Part shown: in pieces, positions 24,821-33,465 of the stretch
Layout: each line of letters begins with the position of its first letter
How positions within the stretch are numbered: the stretch's first letter is position 1
Assembly: GCA_028696455.1 (NCBI GenBank)
Contig: JAQVGZ010000020.1
Location: 1 to 33,822 of the forward strand
DNA: 33,822 bases
Source: Desulfotomaculaceae bacterium
Lineage (GTDB): Bacteria; Bacillota; Desulfotomaculia; Desulfotomaculales; Pelotomaculaceae
Direction of reading: 5' to 3'
The notes under the pieces: generated by a model
What the model was told of the DNA's origin: nothing
Database searches by the model: none
Seen by the model: the letters and a program-made list of their open reading frames with translations, nothing else
Translations under genes and position numbers: made by a program

Positions 24821-25105
24821 ATGTACTCTTCCCCCAATCCAGAAAAGTCTAATGTATTTATTTAACAAAAGTTTATTTTCCCCTTCTGGGATTATGACAT
24901 TTTTTGTAGAATTCAAAATATTTGTTTTAATTGCAAAAAAACTAAAACGCACCATATTAATAGGGTACTAGCACCTTCATTGTTTTCCCGCTCTTCTAAA
25001 GTTTCAATAGATAAAAAAAAATGTCCGTTGTTAAAAAATTTTAAAATTTTTTAATTGACTATCTAGCAATTTATGATAACATATAAAAAGAAACCCATAT
25101 TGCGA

Positions 25106-25123
25106 ACATGGTTCCTACCATGT
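25106..25123. promoter_or_regulatory. Perfect palindrome before iclR-type gene, likely operator
   Basis: ACATGGT (25106-25112), TCCT, ACCATGT (25117-25123): a perfect 7-bp inverted repeat with a 4-bp centre, 32 nt before the ATG. IclR-family proteins often bind such palindromes near their own start. The half-site ACATGGT also stands at 27603-27609, between ubiD and the TAXI gene. Confidence 0.55.
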
Positions 25124-25154
25124 GGGACAATTACAAAGAAGGAGGTGAGAAAAA

Positions 25155-25952
25155 ATGCCTGAAGACCGTAATCTGGTCAAAGCAGTCCTTAAAGCTCTGG
25201 AAATTTTGGAAATTATGTGCAAGGAAAAAAACTATGGGGTGCGGGACCTGAGCCGAAAAGTTGGCCTCACCAGGAGTACCGTCGGCCGAATGGTTGCCAC
25301 TCTGGAACATGCGGGCTATGTGGAGCAGGAACAAGAGCGGGGAAAATACCGGGCTACCTTGAAGTTATTTGAACTAGGCAATGAAGTGATCCAGCATCAG
25401 GACATCAGGGAAAAAGCCTATCCCTTAATGGAACAGATATCGACTGAAACGGAGGAAACAGTTAATTTGGCTGTTCCCTACGGTAATCAAATTTTGTACA
25501 TTTTAAAGATCGATTCGCCCCATATGCTTAAGAGTACGGCCCCATTAGGGAGCCATCCTCCGTTGCATTGCAGCGCCAGTGGGAAGGTAATTTTAGCCTA
25601 CCTGCCGGAGGATAAGAAAGAAGCGTTTTTACCTATGGAATTACCAGCTCTTACCCCTAATACCATTACCAGTCTTCCGGAACTGGAGGCTGAATTGGCC
25701 AGAGTACGGGCCAATGGTTATGCAGTTGATAACGAAGAATGGTCGTTAAATACCAAAGCTTTAGCGGCGCCAGTCTGGGGTTGTGGTGGTAAATTATTAG
25801 CCGCCTTAGCAATTGCCGGACCCTCGGTAAGGATGAATTCACAGCAAATAGATGACATGGTGCAAATCCTGCTCAAAACAGCAGGTGAGCTTAGTTTCAA
25901 CCTTGGTTATCGAAAGCCTGCACAAAATAACATGTTACCGGATCAGGTATAA
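25155..25952 (+). CDS. IclR-family transcriptional regulator
   Basis: 265 residues. Residues about 8-68 form the winged HTH (KALEILEIMCKEK, VRDLSRKVGLTRSTVGRMVA, TLEHAGYVEQ), followed by the IclR ligand domain (LMEQISTETEETVNLAV, LHCSASGKVILAYLP, GYAVDNEEWSLNTKALAAPV). AAGGAGGTGA precedes the ATG. IclR regulators commonly control aromatic-acid catabolism and bind the aromatic substrate or its product. It is transcribed towards the UbiD decarboxylase and is probably its regulator. Between it and ubiD lies AGACCGC/GCGGTCT (about 25961-25967 and 26000-26006), a possible RNA element. Confidence 0.93.
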   Translation: MPEDRNLVKAVLKALEILEIMCKEKNYGVRDLSRKVGLTRSTVGRMVATLEHAGYVEQEQERGKYRATLKLFELGNEVIQHQDIREKAYPLMEQISTETEETVNLAVPYGNQILYILKIDSPHMLKSTAPLGSHPPLHCSASGKVILAYLPEDKKEAFLPMELPALTPNTITSLPELEAELARVRANGYAVDNEEWSLNTKALAAPVWGCGGKLLAALAIAGPSVRMNSQQIDDMVQILLKTAGELSFNLGYRKPAQNNMLPDQV

Positions 25953-26091
25953 AACAGTAAAGACCGCTTATGAACACCCCGCCAAGGTATATCACTGCGG
26001 TCTTGGGCTTAGACAGACAAATTGCCTGCCTACGGGCATATTACAATAAGAAACATAACGTGTCAATTGAAATATTGAAAGGAGTATACCA

Positions 26092-27570
26092 ATGTATAAC
26101 AGTCTAAGAGAATGGTTAGCCCAAGTAGAAGAAATTGGGCAACTAAAACATATAACGGCTGAAGTGGATTGGAATCTGGAGATGGGGGCCCTGACCTACA
26201 TGGTCGGCAAGCATATGGGTTCGCCCGCGCTATTATTTGAAAACATCAAAGGCTATTCCCGGGATTACCGGGTGTTATTCAATATGCTGGGGACCGGAAA
26301 AGAACGGATTGCCCTGGCGCTGGGACTTCCCACCGGGCTTACAATAACGGAGATGATCCAGGCTACCCGTGAAAAACTGAAAAAACGGATTCCCCCGGAA
26401 TTTGTTGATCCTAAATCCGCACCGGTCAATGAAAACCTGCATTTTGGCGATGATGTTGATGTTCTGGAGTTCCCGGTGCCCAAAATGTGGCCGCGGGACG
26501 GAGGTCGTTATTTGGGTACCGCTGATGTTATCATCACCAGGGATCCCGAAACCGGTTGTGTCAATCTCGGTACTTACCGTCAGATGGTGCAGGGAAAAAG
26601 TGAGGTCGGTTTTTATGTATCCCCGGGTAAAGACGCTAAATTGCACCGGGAGGCCTGGTGGAAAATGGACAAGCCCTGTGAAGTAGCCGCCGTTTACGGG
26701 GTCGATCCGCTGCTCTTTTTGGTAGGATCGCAGGGCTTCCCCAAAACTATCTCTGAATATGAGTTTGCCGGTGGGATCAGAGGTAAGGCAATTGAAGTAG
26801 TTAAAGGGGAAGTTACCGAATTACCAATACCGGCTCATGCGGAAATAGTTATTGAAGGAATGGCCTACCCCAATAACAATCGCTTGGAAGGGCCTTTCGG
26901 CGAGTTCCAGGGATATTACGGGCGGCCGGAAGCTACTACCCCCATCATAGATGTCAAATGTGTTCATCATCGCCATCAGCCTATATTGACCAGTGCCTTG
27001 ATGGCCGATTATCCTTCCTGTGAACAGAACTTCTTCTTCAGTATTATCCGGTCTGCCAAGATTTGGGACGACCTGGATGCTTTGGGCATTCCGGGGATCA
27101 AGGGAGTTTACTCTCACCCGGCCGCCGCGGGCGGTTTTGGCGTGGTAATTATCTCTATGGAACAACAGTACGCCGGTCATGCACCGCAAGTACTGGCCCT
27201 AGCCGCTCAGTGCCCGGCTGCTGCCTATTATACCAAATGGATTATTGCTGTGGAAGAGGATGTTGACCCAACCAATATGGACGAAGTTCTCTGGGCTATG
27301 TCTACCCGCTGCAACCCGGTCGAGGACATTGATATTCTGCGCAACACCTGGTCAACGTACCTGGATCCAACCCAAAATCCCCCTGAGGAGCGCCCATACG
27401 GCTCCAAAGCACTGATCAACGCTTGCCGGGAGCATAAATATCTTGATGTTTTCTCCGTCCGGTCACGGATTACCCGTAGTATGTACGATAGTTTAAGCCA
27501 GCGCTGGTCTGAGTTGGGATTGGATGGTGAGCCCCCGGTCATTAGGACCTTTGAAAAAGACAATATCTAG
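26092..27570 (+). CDS. UbiD-family prenyl-FMN-dependent decarboxylase, copy 1
   Basis: 492 residues, the full UbiD length. The catalytic Arg-Glu-Glu set known from fungal Fdc1 is visible: Arg163 in LGTYRQMVQ, then Glu266 and Glu271 in NNRLEGPFGEFQGYYG. Other UbiD blocks are SPALLFENIKGY, GLGYLGTADV-like GRYLGTADVIITRDPETG and EEDVDPTNMDEVLWAM. Family members reversibly decarboxylate aromatic or alpha,beta-unsaturated acids using prenylated FMN supplied by UbiX, which is encoded in this locus at 31069. Housekeeping UbiD acts on 4-hydroxy-3-polyprenylbenzoate; an IclR regulator and transporter genes nearby point instead to a catabolic aromatic-acid substrate. GAAAGGAG precedes the ATG. Confidence 0.94.
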   Translation: MYNSLREWLAQVEEIGQLKHITAEVDWNLEMGALTYMVGKHMGSPALLFENIKGYSRDYRVLFNMLGTGKERIALALGLPTGLTITEMIQATREKLKKRIPPEFVDPKSAPVNENLHFGDDVDVLEFPVPKMWPRDGGRYLGTADVIITRDPETGCVNLGTYRQMVQGKSEVGFYVSPGKDAKLHREAWWKMDKPCEVAAVYGVDPLLFLVGSQGFPKTISEYEFAGGIRGKAIEVVKGEVTELPIPAHAEIVIEGMAYPNNNRLEGPFGEFQGYYGRPEATTPIIDVKCVHHRHQPILTSALMADYPSCEQNFFFSIIRSAKIWDDLDALGIPGIKGVYSHPAAAGGFGVVIISMEQQYAGHAPQVLALAAQCPAAAYYTKWIIAVEEDVDPTNMDEVLWAMSTRCNPVEDIDILRNTWSTYLDPTQNPPEERPYGSKALINACREHKYLDVFSVRSRITRSMYDSLSQRWSELGLDGEPPVIRTFEKDNI

Positions 27571-27632
27571 TGATTTTCATTTATTGATTAGCCAATCAAA
27601 CCACATGGTAAGTTCACTTTTTGCGAGAAACT

Positions 27633-27666
27633 GTACTTCGTACCGGCGCATACCGGTACGAAGTAC
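27633..27666 (+). promoter_or_regulatory. Perfect 14-bp hairpin between ubiD and the TAXI gene
   Basis: The arms at 27633-27646 and 27653-27666 are exact reverse complements (GTACTTCGTACCGG...) with a CGCATA loop. There is no T run behind it, so it is not a simple terminator. It could stabilise or process the mRNA between enzyme and transporter genes, or act as a binding site. Confidence 0.6.
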
Positions 27667-27754
27667 CAGCACCAATGCAAAAGATGATTAATATCACTTA
27701 AAAAGACCCACACATGCCTAAATCCCAGGACATATATTTAAGGGGGTTAATAAA

Positions 27755-28800
27755 ATGAAAAAATTTAGATTTTTATTAGCATTAACTGCTATATTGTTCA
27801 TTTTTTTAGCAGCAGGCTGTTCCGGTCAAAATAATGGTTCCGGTCAGGACCAAGAGCAAACAACTTTAGGTTTGGCTACACATGGGCCGGCTCCCTAACT
27901 AATGCCATGGGATCCGGTATAGGGACCGTGCTGAGCAAACACCTGTCCAAAGAAGTAAAAGTAGTGGCAACCACCGGACCTGCAGAGTGGTTCCCCATGC
28001 TAGAAACAAAAGAAATGGATTTAGGGGTACTTAACGACTGGGATGCCCAGAAGGGCTGGCTAGGTGAAAGTGTCTATGAACAATTATCACAGGGCAAAGG
28101 TTTTCCCTGCAGCCTGTTGACCGTTGGCACGCCGGCATTATGTGGTGTAACGGTAGCCAATGATTCCGGTATTAGAACCGGTGAGGATTTAAAAGGGAAA
28201 AGATTTGTAGTTGACTATACGGGAGCTCCCGGGGTCACCGCGCAGGCAGAAGCATCCCTGGCGAATTTTGGGCTAACCCGTGATGATGTTAAAGTTCTGT
28301 CTATGCCCAGCGCAAATGCAGGCATTCAGGCGATTACCGAAGGCCGGGCTGATGCGACCGGTTCCGGCAATATCGGTATGGGGGTAGTCTCGGAACTGGA
28401 CGCCAAGAGAGGGGCAAGGTTCCTATCATATGACAACTCGCCTGAAGCGGTCAAGCGTTTGCAGGATATATACTATTCGGAAATCGTTGAGGTACAGCCC
28501 GGGCCGGCAAATATCGGGGTTCAAGAGCCTACCAATATGATGCGTTATTATTTTTATCTGGTCGGGCGTAAGGATTTATCCGAAGAAGAGGCTTACAATA
28601 TTGTGAAAACCCTTTGGGACCAGAATCAGGAACTAGGCGCCATACATGTTAAATTGCAAGAATGGGCCACTAACGGTTTTGTTAATCCGATGTGCACCAT
28701 TCCTTATCACCCCGGTGCTGTTAAGTTTTATCAAGAAAAAGGTGTTTGGACACCGGAGATGGAAGAGCGCCAGGCGCAGCTCCTTGCCCAAAAGCAATAA
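27755..28800 (+). pseudogene. TAXI-family TRAP solute-binding lipoprotein, frameshifted
   Basis: AAGGGGG and ATG 27755 start a lipoprotein signal (MKKFRFLLALTAILFIFLAA, then GCSG; Cys22 lipidated). After LGLAT one base is missing near 27881: the frame runs into TAA 27896, while the +1-shifted frame continues with WAGSLTNAMGSGIGTVLSKH to the normal end at 28800. The mature protein shows TAXI features (GEDLKGKRFVVDYTGAPG, then GRADATGSGN and YHPGAVKFYQEKGVW). TAXI proteins bind carboxylates outside the membrane and deliver them to a TRAP permease, which follows 57 nt later. As written, no full-length binding protein is made. Confidence 0.85.
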
Positions 28801-28857
28801 ATTAGCGTTATGGTGTGGTAGCCCCTTAGTCTTCTCTAAGAAGAAGGAGGTATAAAA

Positions 28858-30783
28858 ATGGAAAACGAATCACAGGGGCGGTTTCGGAAATTAACGGGAG
28901 TTGCACGCTATGTTCAGTTAGGCGTGGGTTTGGCTACGCCGGTTACCGCGCTGTTTTTTATCCTTGATTTACCGCTATACGTGGCGGGAATATCCCTTTT
29001 TGCACAGCAATACCTGGGCTTGTTTCTGGGCTTAATCCTGGCCTACGTTTTTATAAGCGTTCCTGCTGCCAAAAAGGCCAGTAAAAATCGGGTGCCCTGG
29101 TATGATATATTATGCGCTTGTGCGAGTTTGATCGTAGGGTTATATGTAACTATTTATTACCCCCAGTTATTAGTAACACTGGGTATTTACACTCCTATAA
29201 AAGTTATTTTCGGATTAGCGGCGATTTTAGCCGTTCTAGAAGCCACGCAGCGCCTTGCCGGTTGGCCTTTAGTGATCATCGTCACTATTTTAATTCTTTA
29301 TGGGCGCTATGGATTTCTTTTGCCGGGCATCCTGGCAGGTAAAGAGCTTAACTGGCCACGTTTGATCAGTTAACTTTACCTGGGGTCAGAATTTCTTTTT
29401 GGCATTGCCCTGCAAACAGCGGCCATGATTGTTTTTAGCTTTATCCTATTTGGGCATTTTTTGTTCGGCACCGGAGGGGCATCCTTCCTGATCAATCTTG
29501 CCCAGGCTCTCATGGGACGCTTCCGGGGTGGCGCCGCAAAAATATGCATTGTCGCCAGTACTTTGATGGGCACACTGTCCGGCAGTGCCGTGGGTAACGT
29601 GGCAGCCGTGGGAGTTTTGACTATTCCCATGATGAAGCGCGTAGGATATCCTGCCCACTTTGCCGGCGGAGTAGAAGCTGTTTCCTCAACGGGTGGTTGC
29701 ATTATGCCGCCGATTATGGGCGCTGCAGCTTTTATTATGGCTCAGTTTTTAGGAATTCCCTATGCCACTGTTGCCCTTGCTGCACTGGTTCCAGCCTTGC
29801 TTTACTATATAAGCATATTTATCCAAGTAGACTTGAGAGCTGCGAAAATAGGTCTTAAGGGAATGTCCAAGGAAGAAGTTCCTTCGCTGACAAAAACCTT
29901 AAAAGACGGGTGGATTTATATCATACCCGTGCTGGTGCTGCTCTTTTGCCTTTTTGCTTTGTTCCTGAGAGAGTCCGTGGCTGCCTTATATTCATTAGCA
30001 GCCTTGTTGCTGGTAGTATTATGCCGAAAAGACGTCAGGAAACAGTTAAAAAATTCATTAAATATTCTTGAGGAAACCACTCAGGGTATGTTGGAAGTAA
30101 CGGTTATTTGTGCTGCGGCGGGATTGGTGGTAGGGGTAATTACCTACACCGGCTTAGGTCTATCTTTATGCCGGGTGCTTACGGATTTTGGTGGAGGTAA
30201 TCTTTTGCTGTTAGCTATATTAACTGCCCTCGCGAGTATTGTTCTGGGTATGGGGATGCCGGTGACCGCTTCTTACCTCTTGCTTGCTGTTCTGGTGGCG
30301 CCTGCGATGGAGCAGTTGGGCGTACCCGCTTTATTGGCTCACATGTTTGTTTTCTACTACGGAACCCTTTCGTTCCTCACCCCGCCGGTATGTCTTGCCG
30401 CCTATGCAGCGGCCTCAATTGCCAATGCGCCAATGATGCCTACAGCCTGGCAGGCGATTAAGCTGGGTATTGCCGCATATATAGTACCTTTTATCTTTCT
30501 CTTTAAGCCAGGTTTACTTTTAATAGGGTCCACCGGTGATGTAGTATTATCAATACTTGATGGTGTTCTGGGTATTGCTGCAGTTGCCATCGGAGTGGAA
30601 GGACATTTGCGACGGGATTTAAGTATGTTAGAGCGGGCACTCTTTATCATAGCCGGGATCATTTTACTTATCCCCGGGTGGTGGAGTCGGATTGTAGGGT
30701 TTGGGTTATTCGTTTTAATCACGGTGTTTGTCTATCGAGTAGGTTTGGCAAATAAACAAAAAGAGGTTGTTAAAATCTCATAG
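28858..30783 (+). pseudogene. Fused TRAP permease (DctQ-DctM type) with an in-frame TAA
   Basis: From ATG 28858 (AAGGAGG upstream) a polytopic protein of about 640 residues is encoded. The first 171 codons give about five membrane helices and end at TAA 29371-29373. The same frame goes on without gap (LYLGSEFLFGIALQTAAMIV) and gives the DctM part: FRGGAAKICIVASTLMGTLS, GSAVGNVAAVGVLTIPMMKR, GGVEAVSSTGGCIMPPIMGA, and GMGMPVTASYLLLAVLVAPA. It matches the 4TM-12TM fused permeases that pair with TAXI proteins and drive carboxylate uptake with a sodium or proton gradient. A single base substitution explains the stop. Independent expression of the second half from ATG 29425 is possible but would lack the small subunit. 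Confidence 0.88.
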
Positions 30784-30863
30784 CTTAAATAATTGCAGAG
30801 TTAATTGGGTCGATACTGTATTTTGGAGTGTACGCTGCTATATCGTTTTCTGAAGAGGGCTGC

Positions 30864-30891
30864 GCGCAACTAACGAACATCTATGTTGCGC
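30864..30891 (+). promoter_or_regulatory. Inverted repeat in the gap before ubiX
   Basis: GCGCAAC (30864-30870) and GTTGCGC (30885-30891) are 14 bp apart in the 285-bp gap between the TRAP permease and ubiX. No T run follows. Operator or RNA hairpin, unassigned. Confidence 0.4.
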
Positions 30892-31068
30892 TCAGCTCAA
30901 CTTATACTATTTCGTTTGCCATAGGTCGACTTGATGAGGTGCTGGTTAACAAGAATTTATGTTAAAGGCTTAAGATATTAGTCGGGTCTGTAATTTTGAG
31001 TACCATTTCTAAAGGTAATCGTGTTGAGACAGCCACGCAGGGTAATAACAAATCAGGGGGAGTAAATC

Positions 31069-31674
31069 ATGAAACTGGTCGTTGGAATATCGGGAGCAAG
31101 CGGTGCGATATATGGCATCAGGCTCCTGGAAACACTAAGGCAATGCCAGGTGGAAACGCACCTGGTAATCAGTAAAAGTGCCGGAAGAACAATTAATTTG
31201 GAAACAAACTATAAGTTGCACGAGGTGGAGTCACTGGCAGACTTCGTTTATGATAACGCAGATGTAGGGGCAGCGGTAGCCAGTGGATCGTTCAGACATG
31301 ATGGAATGATTATAGCGCCTTGCTCAATCAAGAGCCTGTCCGGGATAGCGCATTCATATAACGATAATCTTTTGGTACGGGCTGCTGATGTAACCCTTAA
31401 GGAAAAAAGAAAGCTTGTGCTGATGGTCCGCGAAACCCCACTGCACCTTGGTCATCTTAGGATGCTGGTTGAATTGTCCGAGGCCGGAGGGGTAATTTTG
31501 CCCCCCATGCCTGCTTTTTACCACCGTCCCTCTAGTATTAATGATATAATCAATCAAACTGTCGGTAAAATACTGGATCAATTTAATGTGGAACACCAGT
31601 TGTTTCGACGTTGGGGAAGTGTGCCGGAAAAAAGCAGTATCACAAAGATTTGTGATGTTTTAAATGTTAGATAA
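31069..31674 (+). CDS. ubiX: UbiX-family flavin prenyltransferase
   Basis: 201 residues, full length. It has the start VVGISGASGAIYGIRLLETL (FMN loop), VISKSAGRTI, DGMIIAPCSIKSLSGIAHSY, DNLLVRAADVTLKEKRKLVL, then MVRETPLHLGHLRMLVELSE and ILPPMPAFYHRP, the family's conserved blocks in order. It joins a dimethylallyl group to FMN, giving the prenyl-FMN cofactor that UbiD enzymes need. It lies between two UbiD genes, so it likely supplies both. GGGGGAG precedes the ATG. A short hairpin (AGAGGG 31678-31683 / CCCTCT 31691-31696) overlaps the gene end region. Confidence 0.95.
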   Translation: MKLVVGISGASGAIYGIRLLETLRQCQVETHLVISKSAGRTINLETNYKLHEVESLADFVYDNADVGAAVASGSFRHDGMIIAPCSIKSLSGIAHSYNDNLLVRAADVTLKEKRKLVLMVRETPLHLGHLRMLVELSEAGGVILPPMPAFYHRPSSINDIINQTVGKILDQFNVEHQLFRRWGSVPEKSSITKICDVLNVR

Positions 31675-31718
31675 AAAAGAGGGTCAACACCCCTCTATTA
31701 TCCCGGTAGAACCTCGCT

Positions 31719-31759
31719 ATGCGCACATGTTTGCTCTAAAAAAGGCAGCATGTGCGCAT
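31719..31759 (+). promoter_or_regulatory. Perfect 11-bp hairpin upstream of benE-like gene
   Basis: ATGCGCACATG (31719-31729) and CATGTGCGCAT (31749-31759) are exact complements with a 19-nt loop. It lies 49 bp before the -35 box of the next gene; it may end the ubiX transcript or bind a regulator. Confidence 0.45.
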
Positions 31760-31807
31760 GTATATTTGATCTAACAACAAAGCGGTTTTGCCTTAATTCA
31801 TTTAACA

Positions 31808-31836
31808 TTGACAGATTATAATACCTACAATTAAAT
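31808..31836 (+). promoter_or_regulatory. Promoter of the benE-like gene
   Basis: TTGACA (31808-31813) and TTAAAT (31831-31836) with a 17-bp spacer, 57 nt before the TTG start. A perfect -35 box and a fair -10 box. Confidence 0.5.
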
Positions 31837-31892
31837 CTAAGATAAAGAAGCTAACACAGAGATAATTGCAGTTTAATTAGGGAGGGTTTAGC

Positions 31893-33130
31893 TTGGCCAA
31901 AGGTTTAATTGAACGTGGCCCGGGGATCAGAGATGGTCTAAAAGCTCTGCCGCATAGTATCAATATTAATAATGTAACAGCAGCCTTAATTGCAACAGTT
32001 TTTAGCTTAAGCGGTCCAATCATTTTATTAATTAATATTGCCAACGAAGCCCGTTTATCTGACCAACAGACTGTCACATGGCTGATGTCAATCTATCTTA
32101 TTAGCGGTGCACTGATGGTCTTCCTGGCTCTCTATTACCGTCAGCCTATAGCTATTGCCTTTTCTTTACCTGGCATTATCGTAGTAGGGAACCTCATGAA
32201 AATTTTTTCATTAAACCAAATGGTTGGGGGCTATGTTTTCGCGGGGGTAATTTTACTCTTTCTTGGGGTTACCGGCCTAATTAAGACTGTTGTGAAGTAT
32301 TTGCCTTTACCGATCATCATGGGGATGATTGCAGGCGCCCTGTTTGGCTATGCCATGGGAATTGTTACCTCAGTTTAAAAGGATTATATTGGAGCCGGAT
32401 TAACATTATTAGCGTTTTTTATAAGCCGACTTTTTACAAAAAAAGTACCACCTCAGGCAATTGCGTTGGTTGTTGGGATAATTGTCAGTATGTTCCTTAT
32501 GAAGTCCGAAATGTCATTGGGTGACTTGTCTTATGATCCTCTTTTAGTAAAACCAGATTTTAATCTTGCTGCAGTATTATCTATAGGCATACCACTGGTA
32601 CTGTTGGGACTCGCTGACTTTTTAAAAGGCTATGGAATTTTAACAGCCAATTAATATGATACACCTGTTAATACAATGATTACGACTACTGGAATCTGCT
32701 CATCGATAGGCGCATTTTTCCTGGCGCCAGTATTACAGTTGCCGGTCCGGTGACTGCAATAACTTCCTGTAATGATACTGGTCCAAAAGAATTCAGATGG
32801 GTTGCCGCATTCATCAAGGGCATCATCCAGGTTTTCATTGCATTAATTGCCGGGCTATTGGTGCCTTTTTTAAGGTCCTTGCCGGCAACTGTTACCGGTG
32901 TTTTAGCTGGCCTGGCCATGGTAAGCCTGTTTATTACCGCCTTTGAGATAGCTTTTAGCGGCAAAAATAAATTCCAAATGGGCGCTTTTTTTGCATTTAT
33001 TGTTGCTTACTCTAACTTTTCCTTCTACAATATAAGTTCTCCCGTGTGGTCTTTACTGATTGGTATTATTGTTTCGCTAATATTTGAAAGGGAAGACGCT
33101 AAAAACTTTTTAAACCTCAGTCATAATTAG
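31893..33130 (+). pseudogene. BenE-type benzoate/aromatic acid transporter, two stops and a frameshift
   Basis: TTG 31893 with GGGAGGG 6 nt upstream starts a polytopic protein of about 412 codons. In-frame TAA codons lie at 32376-32378 and 32652-32654, and one base is missing near 32733. Joined, the protein reads NNVTAALIATVFSLSGPIIL, LPLPIIMGMIAGALFGYAMG, GIPLVLLGLADFLKGYGILT, YDTPVNTMITTTGICSSIGA and SITVAGPVTAITSCNDTGPK, close to the BenE benzoate:H+ symporter pattern (notably xxPPVNxLLTxxG and the AITxxICTGPE region). The conserved order of helices shows recent loss. It would have carried benzoate or a similar acid, in keeping with the UbiD/UbiX neighbours. Confidence 0.8.
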
Positions 33131-33269
33131 GTGGGTAACCATATCTTGCCCAAATGTTGCGAAGAAAAAGTAATATATTAATGGTCTAGATTTATAAGTT
33201 TTTTGAATATTTTAAAATATGAAAATATTATTTTAGAATTTGAAATTAACAATAAGCAGAAAAACTGTG

Positions 33270-33302
33270 AAGAGTTGGTCTTAGCAAAGACCAACTCTTT
33301 TA
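33270..33302 (+). terminator. Strong intrinsic terminator behind the benE-like relic
   Basis: AAGAGTTGGTCTT (33270-33282) and AAGACCAACTCTT (33287-33299) form a perfect 13-bp stem with an AGCA loop, ending in TTTT. It isolates the second ubiD gene from upstream transcription, so that gene needs its own promoter. Confidence 0.9.
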
Positions 33303-33362
33303 ATTCTCGTAATTATTCTTATCAGTTTTGCTGTCAATCGCTTATTTTCGGGGTTAATGCTC

Positions 33363-33378
33363 TGGTATGGTAGTTGCA
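33363..33378 (+). promoter_or_regulatory. Candidate sigma-54 (-24/-12) promoter for the second ubiD
   Basis: TGGTAT (33363-33368), five bases, then TTGCA (33374-33378). The GG and GC pairs have the exact spacing of the consensus TGGCAC-N5-TTGCA, with two mismatches in the -24 element. Transcription would begin near 33390, 76 nt before the ubiD start. Such promoters need an enhancer-binding activator, not seen in this window. Confidence 0.5.
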
Positions 33379-33465
33379 CTTAATAAAATCAACTTTAGCT
33401 TTAAAGGCAGCCGCGGAAGCCGGAGAAAGTCTAAAGCAAATATAAGGTATGGAGGGAGAGAATCA

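Noticed and set aside
27600-27622. Second sigma-54 promoter before the TAXI gene (TGGTAAG...TTTTTGC)
   Set aside because: The distance between GG and GC is four bases too long for a -24/-12 promoter.
27633-27666. Intrinsic terminator after ubiD
   Set aside because: The stem is perfect, but the following bases (CAGCACCAATG) contain no T run, so it was listed as a hairpin of unknown role.
29376-29702. Minus-strand open frame opposite the TRAP permease
   Set aside because: Low-complexity Pro/Ala/Lys composition typical of the antisense of membrane-protein codons.
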